A stretch of DNA of 64,000 bases, taken from Hibiscus mutabilis (lineage: Eukaryota > Streptophyta > Magnoliopsida > Malvales > Malvaceae). This document shows positions 1 to 11,264 of this stretch, piece by piece; positions within the stretch are counted from its first letter, which is position 1; every line of letters starts with the position of its first letter. The translations under genes were made by a program, and so were the position numbers. The DNA is taken from assembly GCA_019671005.1 (NCBI GenBank), contig CM033738.1, forward strand, positions 18,564,202-18,628,201, read 5' to 3'. Under the pieces are notes generated by a model. It was given only the letters and a program-made list of their open reading frames with translations, did not search any database and was not told where the DNA came from.

Positions 1-810
1 CTCGGTTTGGGGGGGGAAGGAGAAAATATTGTCACCTTCCTCCACAAAAAAAATCGAACACCATGTTAGAAGAAAATAAGAACTTACTAGACCATTGTTG
101 CTAGAATCTCAAAGACCTTTGTATCGATTTTAATGAAAAATTGAATAACCTAGTAAGGAAGGTAAAAATTCCGTGTACCCTCTTTTAAAGTTGAGCTATG
201 GATTGAGAATTTAGTTATATTTGCTTAATAAGCTTGTTGTTGTTAGGTTTGATTGAGTATAATCCAATTATTCGAATTGTATGTCTTAAGATGCTAAGTT
301 TTTCCTTGTGATTTTCTTTTATAGAGGAATTTGAATTGTGGACAGTTTTGAAACCCTTTGTAAATTGATAGAATGGTTTAGAGTATTGAATTTGTTTAGT
401 AATGTATTCGAATGTAGTCTTGATAAATTATGTCAAATGTGTTAGAATCTTAAACTATGGGATCTCATTGATGTTAGAAGTCGAATGAAAATGTTGTTTC
501 TTATAGGGGACTATTTTGCTAGAAAATTTGGGGGCTGAATTGCTGTTTTACGAAACTGGAAATGGGATTTTTTTGCTAGAAAGTTTGGGGACAGTTTTGT
601 TGTTTTATGAAACTGAAAGAGGGGTTGTTTTGTAACAATTAAAGGACTGTTTTGGGGTTGTTTTGTAAATTTGAAAATAGGGGACATTTTTATGAAGTTC
701 AAGGACTGATTAGCAATAGAATAGGGACTGCACTGGACTGTTTTGTATGTATATGTGTGTAATGGGACTGTTTTGATGTATATAAGTGTGTATACAAGTA
801 TAATGGATTG

Positions 811-1854
811 TGATACGGAAGCTAGGATCCAAGAATTACCTCAAAATCTAGGAACCCTCTAGATCACAATTAATCTAGCAAACTCACTAATATGATCCAA
901 GAAAACCCCAAACTCCACGTTCAGCAAACCGATAATAAAGCATGATCTTGATGTAGAAAACGAGATAGGATGAATTTGATGGTGGCGGTGTTGGATAGAT
1001 TTGTCCTTGGCACCCTCCTAATCGCAATTGAATAGGCAAACACCTGCAAACGACACGAATCTCTCCGATGAATGGATGATGACGAGATAGATGTTGTAGG
1101 ATATTTTGTCCTCGGACACCCTCTTAGACGCGATTATCTAAGCAAGCAACCTCAAGTGGCTCTAACCCACCCTCCTAGATGCAATTACCTAGGCAAGCAA
1201 GAGTGTGAAGATGATCTCCATTACAAGAACTTGACGAACTTACGTTGAAGAAGACTTATGATACGAAATATAACAAGGCAAATCTATCTACCTTGAAAAT
1301 AAAATGGCCTATGGCCAAAGATTTTTGCAACTCATAAATTCATGATGTTGTTCTTATTAGTGAAGCAAATATGCCTTTAAATAGGCTACAAATGAAGAGT
1401 TCAACTTAAATTAGGAAAAGTAAAGATAATAATAAAATAAATAAACATATTTTATCTAACCTAAAAAACTAATAAATAAATAACAAATCTAATCCTAAAT
1501 CATCTAAATATCTTCGTAAAGAATCCTAGATTAAATTTAAGTACAAATAATCAATAAAATTATTGAAAATTCGTAATAAATAATATTTCCCGTGATAAAA
1601 TCGTATAGAGATTTCTGCTCGCACAGTCTTCACTAAAATGGACATAACTTGAGATCCCGATGTCGGATTGATGCGTTTCAAGATGCGTTGGAAAGCTAAG
1701 AGACAGACGAATATGTTTGAAGAAGACATGTAGACTCAGAAGTGGCCGGATCCCATCCGAAAATTCGATGCAAGTCGGCTGAAATTCCAGACTTATAAAA
1801 CAGCTTCAACTCTTTGGCTACAATGCATCATTTTAGCCCCCCATACATGTATCA
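811..1854. mobile_element. Solo LTR, 1044 bp, inserted in the left giant LTR
   Basis: The segment begins TGATACGG, ends ATGTATCA (TG...CA termini), and is flanked by a perfect 5-bp duplication GATTG at 806-810 and 1855-1859. The right giant LTR lacks it: near 12447 the sequence runs on uninterrupted with GACTG at the site. It holds three or four degenerate copies of a motif around CACCCTCCTAGATGCAATTA followed by AGGCAAGCAA (about 1008-1200) and no coding sequence. I read it as a solo LTR left by LTR-LTR recombination. Family and orientation are not recognised. Confidence 0.75.
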
Positions 1855-2256
1855 GATTGTTCTGAATATATCTAAATAAATTTGAGACTGTTTTGAAGGG
1901 GCAAAATATGAATGCAAGTGTATGAGACTGTTATGAAGGTGTATGAACATTAATGGACTATTTTGACCATGTATATGTGTATATATGATTTTGGGACTGT
2001 TTTGCATATATGGGGACAATTGTGGACTGTTTTGGATTGATAAAAACTGGGGAGAGGCTATTTTACAAGTATAAGGGGTTGTTAAGACTTCATGTGGATT
2101 GTTTTGGTTTATAAATATGTGAACATGTGAAATTAGAACTGTTTTGTGTATACATGAAAGCATGTAGACTGTTTTGAAGGTATACAAAATGTTGAGGGCT
2201 GTTTTGATGTGTTTAAATATATATGCCAATGTAGGGACTATTTTTAAGCATATATG

Positions 2257-2259
<3 letters not shown>

Positions 2260-2290
<31 letters not shown>
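2260..2290. repeat. (TA)n microsatellite
   Basis: About 30 bp of uninterrupted TA dinucleotides inside the left giant LTR. The matching position of the right LTR (about 12860-12877) carries a shorter TA run, so the tract changed length after the two LTRs separated. Confidence 0.9.
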
Positions 2291-2292
<2 letters not shown>

Positions 2293-5238
2293 GGACTGTT
2301 TTGCTTTGGTATAAATGTTAGTGGACTGTTTTGCATGAAATAATATGTATACAAGTATATTGGACTGTTTTGTTTATATATGAAAGTATGTTGGACTGAT
2401 TTGATGTATAAAAATATGTATACAAATGTAGTGGACTGTTTTGGTGTACATATATGTATACAAGTATAATTTCCCTGTTTTGTGTATGCATGAGCATATA
2501 GTGGACTGTTTGGATATATAACTATGTGCATATGATAAATGAATGAGTTTAAAGGTAGAATGTCTATGAATGATATATGACTAAGGGATACAATATCTAG
2601 TTAATGTGATTGACATATATAATCTTCGTGACGATATTCATCTTTAATGAATGAATTGTATTGGTTTTAATGAGTTGTTATTATGTTCGAGGTACATATT
2701 ATGATAGGGAAGAGTAGAAGAAATAAATTTTTGGGAGCTAGAGGTGATTATAGATTCAGGTATTCCATAACATCAGGATATGAGGTGAGTGTAGTTGCGA
2801 TTGTTTCAAGTGACACAGAGTCACTCTGATTTTTTTCTTTTATAGAATTATTGTCTTAAATGTTCAAGTATGGATCATGTATGATCATTTTGCATAAGGC
2901 TCACATAGAGCATCCGAGATTGGGTTACATTCATGGCATTGAAGTTTCATGGATAAGATATGTATTACGTAGGCATCATGAATGCATTGCATGCCATGTT
3001 ATGATGTTTGATAATTATTGAATTGAAGTATATCTATATATAATCTTTGCTTTGAATTTAGTATCAAATCTTAATCATTTGAAAGTATAATATACAAGAA
3101 ACAACATTAAGCTTTAAGGTATAAGAACTTACACATTCTAAGGAGCTAAAAGCTCACCTTATGCTATAAGATGATAAGAAAAGAAACAATTTACTTGCGT
3201 TATAAGGTACCCCTCCTAACTTCAAAGCATAAAATATTTAAGTTGCCTAAACAATGGAAGTCCTTGGACACTTTGGCAAGGTGAAAAGGTATAATTCGAG
3301 ACTACGGTCCATGAGCTACGGCTCAAGGGTGACGACCCTATATATGTGATATATTGGCGACAGTAGGAGGAAATGGGGGAGATGGCAAGGAGATTGGAGA
3401 CAGTTGGTTGGATATAGATGAGAAGCTAGGTTTGTTATGTTCTGACACTAGCCATTGCTATGTGCTTTGTGCTATGTGTATCACGGACCAATACGGTCAA
3501 ATATGAACCAATGCTACCCATGTCCAAATGTGATCCAAGGCAAATGTTCTAAAAGATATGAACTCAAATACTAAGCTTCGATAAGAAACTTCATAAGCAA
3601 TGTTATGAACTCAGATAGGCTCTATTATGAACTCCGATAAAGCTTCCAATAGACAAAGCTATGTACAAACTAAGATTAAGGCATAAGTACTTATTGCTAA
3701 CTTATACTTGTATTCTGTGAATTTCCACTCAATATTATTAGCATTATGCTTGTTATTTTAAGGTCACTACCTCAATTAGGCTATATAAGCCTAATGCATT
3801 CATTATCATGCATGGTAGGTTGTTTAAAGCCTTTGTGATTCGATCGGGTGCAAAAGTTGCAAGTCACATTCTGAAGCTTCTGAGTAGTACCATTGTTTTC
3901 CTAAAACTCCTAGTAGGGTGGCATCATGTTTGTAATTGCATATAGATATTTGATAAGTTTTGGAAGTAATGCTTGAGAGCATTTGATTGGTTTGTGAAAT
4001 ATGTAAAGGGCCTTTTTTAATTTTTGGTGTAGATACTTAACTAAAATTTGGTTGGATTGTTTTGCTAATGAATGTGCTAAAATCATAGATGATTGAGTAA
4101 AGTACCAATGTAGTTCGAACAAGGTTAAAATAGGTGTCTAAAATGCTTGTCATGTTATATGATGGTTGCTTAAATGGTAAAGTAAGATTTATCGAATGTT
4201 TTATTTATTGTCGTTGTGATTTAAAACTTGGTTGCAACATTTATAATCATGTCATGTTAAGGATTTGAATGAATGTCTCTTAGATATATGTGCTCTGAAG
4301 CCTTGTACATGTCTAGTTAGAATGACCTTGGTTGCAAGACATGGTTGGTCCTTAAGTACATTATTGTCATGACTATTGGATTCTTTATGTTTGGTCGAGC
4401 TGATTTTATTATGGACCCTATGGAATTGATATTAGGAACTTGTTATGCAAGAGTGTCAAGTAAATCTCTATTTGAATCTGATTGAACATGCTTCGTTTGT
4501 TAGTGAATCTTGTATGTTCAAGGTCTTGATCGAAGCTTACTCCCTCTATGTAGTGGATCCTAGTTTAATTTCTTGTTTCGAATTGAAATGTTGTAAACCA
4601 TATTTCATCCTTAAATCAAAAACCTAGTATAGATAAGTTTAAACTGGCAATAATAAAGAATAGTAGTAACCAAGGCAATGACTTATAAGTGACTCAATCT
4701 TAAATAAATTATTCAACTAAGTTAAAATCATCACTTGATACCTGTTAAATATATATAGTATGCTTTAATTGATTGTTTTACTATGAAACATTTAGTATGT
4801 AATTTTGCTAAGTATAAGAGTGATGTATTGTTTGATGAGTATATATATATAAAGCTTCATGATATTAGTTGATTATCGAAAATCCTATGCTTAATGTCAT
4901 AGCCAAGGTTATTTTCTTCACTTGAAACTAATGTGTATCTAATATAGACATGTATGAAGATTTTGAGGTTATGAATATGTGATTAGCAACTCGTTTGGGT
5001 ATAATAAGAGGTTTTTTGTCATCCTTCTTTCGAACTATGCCCTTAAGTCTAAATGAGGTTTTGAGTTATGAAAGAAGTTGATAAGGTATAGCTATATTAA
5101 AAAAGAAAGAAAATTTTGTTAACCTGCCTCGAATTGTATTGAAAGTTTTAGTTTTTGGTCACATGTTCCATGGAATATGTTTGCGGTGACATTTTCGATT
5201 TCGATTTTCTTCTAAACCGGGTTGAGGGCGTTACAAAT

Positions 5239-5250
5239 TGGTATTAGAGC
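5239..5250 (+). other. Primer-binding site of the giant-LTR element
   Basis: TGGTATTAGAGC starts three bases after the LTR end and differs by one base from TGGTATCAGAGC, the usual plant site complementary to the 3' end of initiator methionine tRNA. It fixes the LTR/interior boundary and the plus orientation. Confidence 0.85.
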
Positions 5251-5253
5251 TAG

Positions 5254-5278
5254 AGTTTAGTCGGTTATAGACTAAACT
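5254..5278 (+). other. Hairpin 1 of the minimal interior
   Basis: AGTTTAGTC and GACTAAACT form a perfect 9-bp stem with a 7-base loop, four bases downstream of the PBS. In an RNA genome this is where dimerisation or packaging structures usually lie; that role is inferred from position only. Confidence 0.6.
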
Positions 5279-5353
5279 GAAGCCTATTGTATGTTTGCAT
5301 CCTGCATATGCCACATAGGAGTTAAAATTCTATTCAGTATCAGAGACTTGCAG

Positions 5354-5383
5354 CTAACACGATCTGTTTCTTCTTCGTGTTAG
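5354..5383 (+). other. Hairpin 2 of the minimal interior
   Basis: CTAACACGA and TCGTGTTAG form a second perfect 9-bp stem with a 12-base pyrimidine-rich loop. Two perfect 9-bp stems in 232 bp is noteworthy. Function is unproven. Confidence 0.6.
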
Positions 5384-5453
5384 TAATAATTCTGTATAAG
5401 AACAATACACTCAACTTCTTATTTCAAGAGAAATTCGAGGACGAATTTCTTTT

Positions 5454-5467
5454 AAGGGGGAGAGAAT
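5454..5467 (+). other. Polypurine tract of the giant-LTR element
   Basis: AAGGGGGAGAGAAT immediately precedes TGTAATACCC, the start of the right LTR. It is the expected primer site for plus-strand DNA synthesis. Confidence 0.8.
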
Positions 5468-5835
5468 TGTAATACCCTAAAAATTGGTCTAGAAGTATAT
5501 TATTAAAACGAATGCTAATAGAATTGTTTTGACTTGCTTCATGATGAATTTAGAATTATAATTAAGTGAACTTAGGACCGGGTTAAAGAAATTGAAAAGT
5601 GAGTGTTTAATACAAAAAGAGATTTAACCGAAAACTTTAGAAACATGAGGGTTGCGTGTTAAAGAAATTATTGTTTGGGGTTATTACACATGTCATGGTT
5701 GGGAGAGTGCATGCGTAGAGGAGATCTCAGTTTGGGGGGAAAGGAGAAAATATTGTCTCCTTCCTCCCCAAAAACAACTGAACACCATGTTAGAAGAAAA
5801 TAAGAACTTACTAGACCATTGTTTCTAGAATCTCA

Positions 5836-6323
5836 TGTTGGATTAAAATCCGCAATTGTGGGCACATATGTATAATGTATGATGCTATTATAAAGTATGA
5901 CACAAAATTAAGTGTCTAATTTTGTTAGGTGTGTCATGTGTATTAAAATGTCATGGAAATAAAAGTGTAGATACCATAAGATGTATTTATAATTCAATGA
6001 GGGGCAGAGTTATAAATACTTAATAGTTGATTTAAATCAACTATATAAAGAGGTAGTGGTCCCCAAGAAATAGGTTAACTTGTATTACCCTTGTCCCCGT
6101 CAGAGAGTTTTTACGGAAAGGGCTAACCTATCTTCTTGGAATATCTCAACCATCTTTTAGGCGATCTCCATTAAAGGATTCAAAGTTTTTTCGGTCCATC
6201 AATGAATTCAGGTACGCTTCCGCATTCAGTTTATTTAGTTTATTGTTCTTGATGATTTGACATGATAGATCATGGGGTTAGTTTTCATACCTGTTATGTT
6301 TTGGGTATGCTTTGGTTCTAACA
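5836..6323 (+). repeat. 5' LTR of copia element (488 bp)
   Basis: TG...CA ends. A TATA box (TATATAAAG) lies at 6042-6050, about 207 bp into the LTR. It pairs with 11265-11755. Confidence 0.93.
6042..6050 (+). promoter_or_regulatory. TATA box of copia 5' LTR
   Basis: TATATAAAG, also present in the 3' LTR at 11474-11482. It is the best core-promoter candidate in this LTR. Transcription start is not determinable by reading. Confidence 0.6.
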
Positions 6324-6325
6324 AG

Positions 6326-6339
6326 TGGCATCAGAGACT
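6326..6339 (+). other. Primer-binding site of copia element
   Basis: TGGCATCAGAGACT lies two bases after the 5' LTR and closely matches the initiator-methionine-tRNA site TGGTATCAGAGC used by most plant copia elements. Confidence 0.75.
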
Positions 6340-7589
6340 CGTCATGTTGAATTGTTGAGAATCTAATGATATTCACTATTTTGAATTGATTCGTCCTTAT
6401 GAATACAATTTTAAGGTTTTATGATAATTACAATCGATTCATTGATTAATTGATTAAAACCCTTGATGTGTTTATGGTTTTAATTATTTCTTGCGGCTTT
6501 GTGCATATCCTTATTTAAGAATTGGGAGTTTTGTTAGGGTATTATATTGTTTGGTTTTTACGTTGATTGTAATTAATTTAAGAGTTTGGTTTTACCTCTG
6601 GTTATTAATGATTCAGTTTTCACTTTTCTCTTATGTTACAAAACATTAAACTAATAGTTATTAAATAAATCAAGCATTAATTTCGTTATTATAATAATGA
6701 CTACGATAATATCGAATTTAATTTGTGGGACTCAATTAGGGTTGATAGTTTTACAGCTTTAGATTAACATTATAAATGTTAATTTTAATAACGAGTTGAA
6801 TTTAACTCACGAAAATCTCACGTTGTAGCAATTGGGAATATTAATTTTATGCGGTTGAGGTTTTGGTTTAGCTTGAAACCAATGCTTGGCATGAAATTTT
6901 CTGGCTTTAGTTCTCTGTCAATTTCATATTTATGCGATAAACTGTGGGCATATACATTATGCTATCATTTATAGTAAAAATCATGACATGGTTTAGAAAA
7001 TACTCCTATGTGTTATGGTAAAATTTGGAATAAAATTCAGTTTAGATTAATTTCGCAAGTTACATAATTGATAAGTTTCATTTGAATCATTATCGTGTTT
7101 ATGTTTGGCATTGATATATATATTTGGTTTTGGTTTTGATTTTGGAATGCATGTTATTAATCTTCTGAAATATATATTCAATTCAATTTGATCAAAAATT
7201 TTAATTTTGATTGGTTGATTATTATGGATATATTAAAATTTCATGTGATTAATATTGAATTCATTAGTATGGTATTTTTTTAACTTCTGGTTAAATTTGA
7301 TTATTTTGAATTCAATCTTTGAGGTAATATATGAAGTTAAGGATTGAAATGTATTTAGTTTAAATTATATATTTTACCTTCTAGTTTCTAGTAAAAATCT
7401 TGTAAATGCATGTTAAAAGAATTTTTGAGAAACAGTCAAAGATTTATTCTTTTTTTTTTATTTCTGATAGCCCCATATATACAACCTTATTTCGTATTAT
7501 TTAAGAAACTTAAGTGTTATCAAAAATTTCAGTTTTGACTGTTATAAAATTTTAAATTTGAATATCGGTATATTTATATTATATATTTT

Positions 7590-8392
7590 AGGATAAATTA
7601 ATTGAAAGATTAAGTCACCAAAGTGACCTTTATTGTGGAAATTATTTTATTTTAAAATATAGAAGGTTTTGTGCATGTAATTCAGTTTATGTTAGCATTA
7701 ATCGGCCCAAAGGAAGGTTAATAATTAGCATTATTACATGTACAACTGTGGTAATAAACATGTGATAATTATTTAGTTTTACATATAAGCAATAAATCGG
7801 AGAAAAAGAAGATTTTTGTTTGACATGTTCTTATTATCAATGTTTGATTACTATATCAAGGTATCACTTACAAGTTAATATTTTATCCAACGATGGAATA
7901 TTAATGGAGTGTTCGGTGTCTTGATATAATGTTTACCTTTATTCAAAATTTTAATTATTTTAATTAGCTTTTAATTTGGTTGAAAGATAAAATTAAGACA
8001 AATATTTTGAAACAAATAAATTCATATTTTGGCTTCGGATGTCTAATATTTTAGTGGATTAATTGAAACATAATGTCACCAAAGTGACCGCTTTTGTGTA
8101 GATTAGTTTATTTAAAATATTAAGATAATTATGGGTTTTTGTAATTCATGCGTTTATTAACTGGCCCAAAGGAAAGTTAATATTTGGCCGAATTACAACG
8201 AAAACTGTGGTGATAAATGTGTGACAATTATAAGTTATTTTATGTGAACAATGGTTAGTCTAAAGATTAATCTATTGTTTGACATAGTTTATTTTCAATG
8301 TTTGATCGCTACAACAAGAGTACCGTTTACAGTTAATATTACTGTCCAAAGACTTGATATTAATGTTGTGCTTGGTATCTTGAGGGGAACTA
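7590..8392 (+). repeat. Diverged duplication in the copia leader (period about 463 bp)
   Basis: Two related segments, about 7590-7935 and 8052-8392, share the order TCACCAAAGTGACC, then CGGCCCAAAGGAA/CTGGCCCAAAGGAA, then AACTGTGGT, then TTTGATYRCTA and CTTGATAT/CTTGAGG blocks. Both copies carry the small hairpin GTCAC-CAAA-GTGAC. The rest of the leader (6340-8550) is AT-rich and I see no coding sequence in it. Confidence 0.7.
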
Positions 8393-8559
8393 GCCATTAT
8401 TTAGAATTTATTGTTTATTTATGGATATGGATGTGAGCTTGTTTTTATTTATTTATTTTGTTCTCTATTTAGCTAATTTAGCATTTGCTATCACAATATC
8501 TGTTAAAATACATTATACACTCAGTTTAGTGAAATTAATTTCAAGGAATAGAAAAGGCA

Positions 8560-9240
8560 CTTACATAAAGTATTTGATTGTATGAACATAGACCTTGCAC
8601 TAAGGGAAGAACAACTTGCACCTCTCATAGCGGTAACCACCCATAAAAGGGATTTTGAGAGGCGAGTTCATTCAAATTGCATGAGTTTAATGATCATAAA
8701 TTACAACATTCTAGAATTCTTTAAGAGCACAAATCTAAAGATATTACTCATACTAAGGGTTTCCTTCATAAAATTGAGAAACATTTTACTAAACAATGTT
8801 AAGGTTAATATGACATCACTTTTGACTTACTTGATGTCTATGAAGTATAAAGATCAAGGAAATGTGAGGGAGTATATTATGAAAATATTTAATGTTGCTT
8901 CAAAACTTAAGGCACGCAAGATCAAATTTTCTAACAATTGTTTGTTCTTATGCTTTTGGTACCTCTTCCTATATAGTATAACCAATTCAAAAATAGTTAC
9001 AGCTGTCAAAAGGAGAAATAGGCTCTAACTGAGCTCATTTCTCATTGTGTTAAAGAGGACGAAAAGTTGAAGCATTATAAGGGTAAAAGTACTCATTTGG
9101 TTAGTGCTCATTTAGTTAGTGTCTCTACAAATAAGGGCAATAAAATAAAATATTAAAAAAATGTTGCTAAGGTTCCAACTCAAAAGAAACAACGATAAGT
9201 TACAAAAGGTTGATTCTTTTGTAATAAGTTAGGACACATC
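8560..9240 (+). pseudogene. copia gag remnant (UBN2-type gag plus degenerate zinc knuckle)
   Basis: Gag would form the virus-like particle around the element RNA. The readable frame 8582-9028 shows the family motif DLALREEQ near its start, then the central helical gag stretch ending in SLLTYLMSMKYKDQG-NVREYIMK and SKLKA, a well-known signature of UBN2-type copia gag. After a frameshift near 8960 the sequence continues with CQKEKW-like and ELISHCVKEDEK-like segments (about 9010-9060). A damaged zinc knuckle (FFCNKLGHI) follows at about 9212-9245. The N-terminal part that normally precedes DLALR is not recognisable, and stops and frameshifts interrupt the rest. It is a dead copy in the usual place between leader and pol. 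Confidence 0.82.
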
Positions 9241-9349
9241 TGAAGAAATTAAACTTCAAAAGCAAGCAACTACTTCGATTATTTTGAGTGATCCATGTGT
9301 TATAAGTTTTATGATCCCACGATTAGGAATTATTTAAGGAGATATCTAT

Positions 9350-10540
9350 ATTTTTTTTAGGATTTTGAGTTTGTAGGGAGAAATAAGGTTAGATACATTG
9401 CTTTTAAGGAGGAATTGGATTATAATTTAATTTCTACTATCACTTTTGACGATGTTTAGGCTTTCACACCTATCATTAATCAAGAAATGAATCAAGTACC
9501 TCAGCAAAACAATGTTGAACAACTCCCATTCAAGATCAGGTAATTGTTTTCAGAAGAACAAACTCAACAACCTCAAAAACAAGCGTCATTAAAGATATCT
9601 ACGAGAGGAAGGAGAAATACTATTCTGGATTATTACTTTGTATTTCTTCAAGAAAATAAGGATAACAATGGAATGATATAAAATGACTCAATCATTTTTT
9701 TATCAGACCATATAAGTTCTAACTCTCACAAGTGGATTGATGTCATTCAAGAAGAGTATAATTTTATGCAAGCCAATTGGTTGTAAATGGATATTTAAAA
9801 TCAAGAGGAATACAAATGGTAATGTAGATAATTATAAGGCTTGTCTTGTATCTAAAGGATATACTTTAAAAGAAGATATTGATTTTGTGGAGACTTTCTC
9901 TCAAGTTTCATTGAAAGACTCTTTTAAGATAATCACGACGCTTGTTGCTTATTTTAATCTTGAGCTACATAAGATGGATGTTAGCTTGTGTTTTTCAATG
10001 GTGACATTGAAGAAACAAATTATATGGTACAATCATAGATTTGTGTCTAATGATACAAAATCAATGATATGTAAATTAAAGAAATTCATCTATGAGCTTA
10101 AGTAGAACTCTCATTAATGATATTACAAATTTCACCAAGTAATTATCTCGTTCAGTTTTGAGATAAATTTGGTTGACAACTATATATACTACAAGTTCAG
10201 TGGGAGTAAACCAAGTGATACTCAAATTGCTAAAGAAGACAAATTTAGTCTTACTCAATGCCCTAAAAGTAACCTTGAAATTTAGAAAATACAAATGATT
10301 CCATATGCATAAGCTATTGAGAATCTAATTTATGCTCAAGTATGTATGCGTTCAGATATTGCGTACATTGTTGGAATGTTATACAGATATTTAAACAATT
10401 ATAGTATGAACTATTGGATAGCAGCCAATAGGGTTATGAGATATCTTTAGAGAACAAAAATTACATGCTCACATATCGGAGTTCTGGTAAGTTAGAGATC
10501 ACCAAGTTTACAGACTTCGATTCTATTAGAATATTGATGC
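9350..10540 (+). pseudogene. copia pol remnant: connector and partial reverse transcriptase (RVT_2)
   Basis: The reverse transcriptase would copy element RNA into DNA. From about 9360 a degraded connector (NKVRYIAFKEELDY) leads to a KWIDVIQEEY-like stretch at 9731-9765. RT proper starts with CKPIGCKWIFKIKRNTNG and continues through YKACLVSKGYTLKEDIDF and LELHKMDV to a damaged KFIYELK at 10105. After a short further stretch (10110-10205) it jumps to the downstream FSLTQCP block near 10245. The segment expected to carry the catalytic YVDD motif is absent. A small deletion and frame change precedes CKPIGCK at about 9764. No integrase core or protease is recognisable between gag and this point. 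Confidence 0.8.
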
Positions 10541-10579
10541 AAAAGAATTTTGTCACATGAGCTGCTAATTATAGATTGA

Positions 10580-10850
10580 ATAGAAAAACCACTTTAGTTA
10601 TTTTGTGACAATAAATATGCATTCATTTATTCTATAAACAATAGGAACACTTCAAACTTGAAGCACATAAATATTACGTTCCTAGTTGTTAAAAAAAATT
10701 CAAAGTGATTGTATGTCTATAGAGTATGTTGGTACAAACTCCATAATTGAGCACTTATTAAGAAACTATCACCCTAAGGTCTTTCATGAGCACACTACTC
10801 ATGCGGGTGTAATGTTGTTTAAAGATATTCAGTTTTAGTGGGAGTTTGTA
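10580..10850 (+). pseudogene. copia RNase H remnant
   Basis: RNase H removes the RNA strand of the replication hybrid. A short frame reading KPL-x-LFCDNKYAF (about 10587-10625) matches the CDN-A block of copia RNase H, and traces of the KHINI-FLVV and IEHIGTN-type blocks follow to about 10770. Several frameshifts separate these pieces, and the segment usually found between RT and this block is mostly lost. The 3' untranslated region to 11250 is AT-rich with nothing else recognised. Confidence 0.65.
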
Positions 10851-11250
10851 ATTTTGAAAAATGCTCATTTGGTTTAGATACAATTTCGGTTACTTCAGTT
10901 TAAAGTTATTTTAAGATTATTTTCTGTAGAAATAAAGTTCTTTTGGTTTATTCACACTCTGAATTTAGTAAAGTTTGATCTCACTAAGGTTTAGGAGGAC
11001 CAGTTGGAAATAGACATGTTCGCTTCACATTTCATGTAATTTTCCATGCAACGCGTTCATGATTGATCTATGTCATTTGACTATATTTGTATACGTGGTC
11101 ATTGATGGGTATAGTCATGATTGATATGGCAAAGGCTGCTTTGATCCTATATGAATATAGTTGATGGACGAGATTGTTATAGAATACCAATTATATAATA
11201 GCAAATTTTTGAGCTTATAAGGTTGTACATTTATCAGGAAACATATGTTG

Positions 11251-11264
11251 CCCAAGTGGGAGAT
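11251..11264 (+). other. Polypurine tract of copia element
   Basis: CCCAAGTGGGAGAT directly precedes the 3' LTR start TGTTGG. AAGTGGGAGATTGTTGG is a classic copia 3' junction. Confidence 0.85.

Larger units (their letters stand above)
500..2530 (+). repeat. Irregular GGACTGTTTTG-type repeat array in the left giant LTR
   Basis: A motif close to GGACTGTTTTG, usually followed by ATGTATA- or TATATG-rich spacer, recurs about every 30-60 bases (for example near 733, 2024, 2292, 2323, 2361, 2433). The spacing is irregular, so this is a degenerate minisatellite rather than a clean tandem array. On the minus strand it creates frames rich in repeated N-S-P that are not genes. The solo LTR at 811-1854 sits inside it. 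Confidence 0.75.
1..5235 (+). mobile_element. Left LTR of a giant-LTR Ty3/gypsy-like element (cut by window edge)
   Basis: This is the 5' LTR of a gypsy-type retrotransposon. It ends in TTACA at 5235, directly before a primer-binding site, and the same sequence recurs from 5726 onward in the right LTR. Alignment of position 1 with 5726 shows that about 258 bp of this LTR lie outside the window. Without the 1044-bp insertion at 811-1854 its full length would be about 4.4 kb, which is very long for an LTR. Sampled stretches differ from the right LTR by roughly 3-5 percent by eye. No open frame here looks like a protein; the body is AT-rich and non-coding. Lineage is inferred from the PBS and PPT style (Tekay/Del-like), not from any protein. 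Confidence 0.8.
5236..5467 (+). other. Minimal 232-bp interior of the giant-LTR element
   Basis: Everything between the two giant LTRs is 232 bp. It contains the PBS, two short perfect inverted repeats, and at its end the sequence TTCGAGGACGAATTTCTTTT followed by the polypurine tract, a typical ending of Tekay/Del-type gypsy interiors. There is no gag or pol. The element is therefore either a deletion derivative or a non-autonomous form that kept only cis-acting sequences. Confidence 0.8.

Noticed and set aside
1852..2531. Minus-strand open frames with repeated N-S-P in the left giant LTR (also 12357-13116)
   Set aside because: They are the antisense reading of the GGACTGTTTTG repeat array, occur in both LTRs, and lack any domain or composition typical of a protein.
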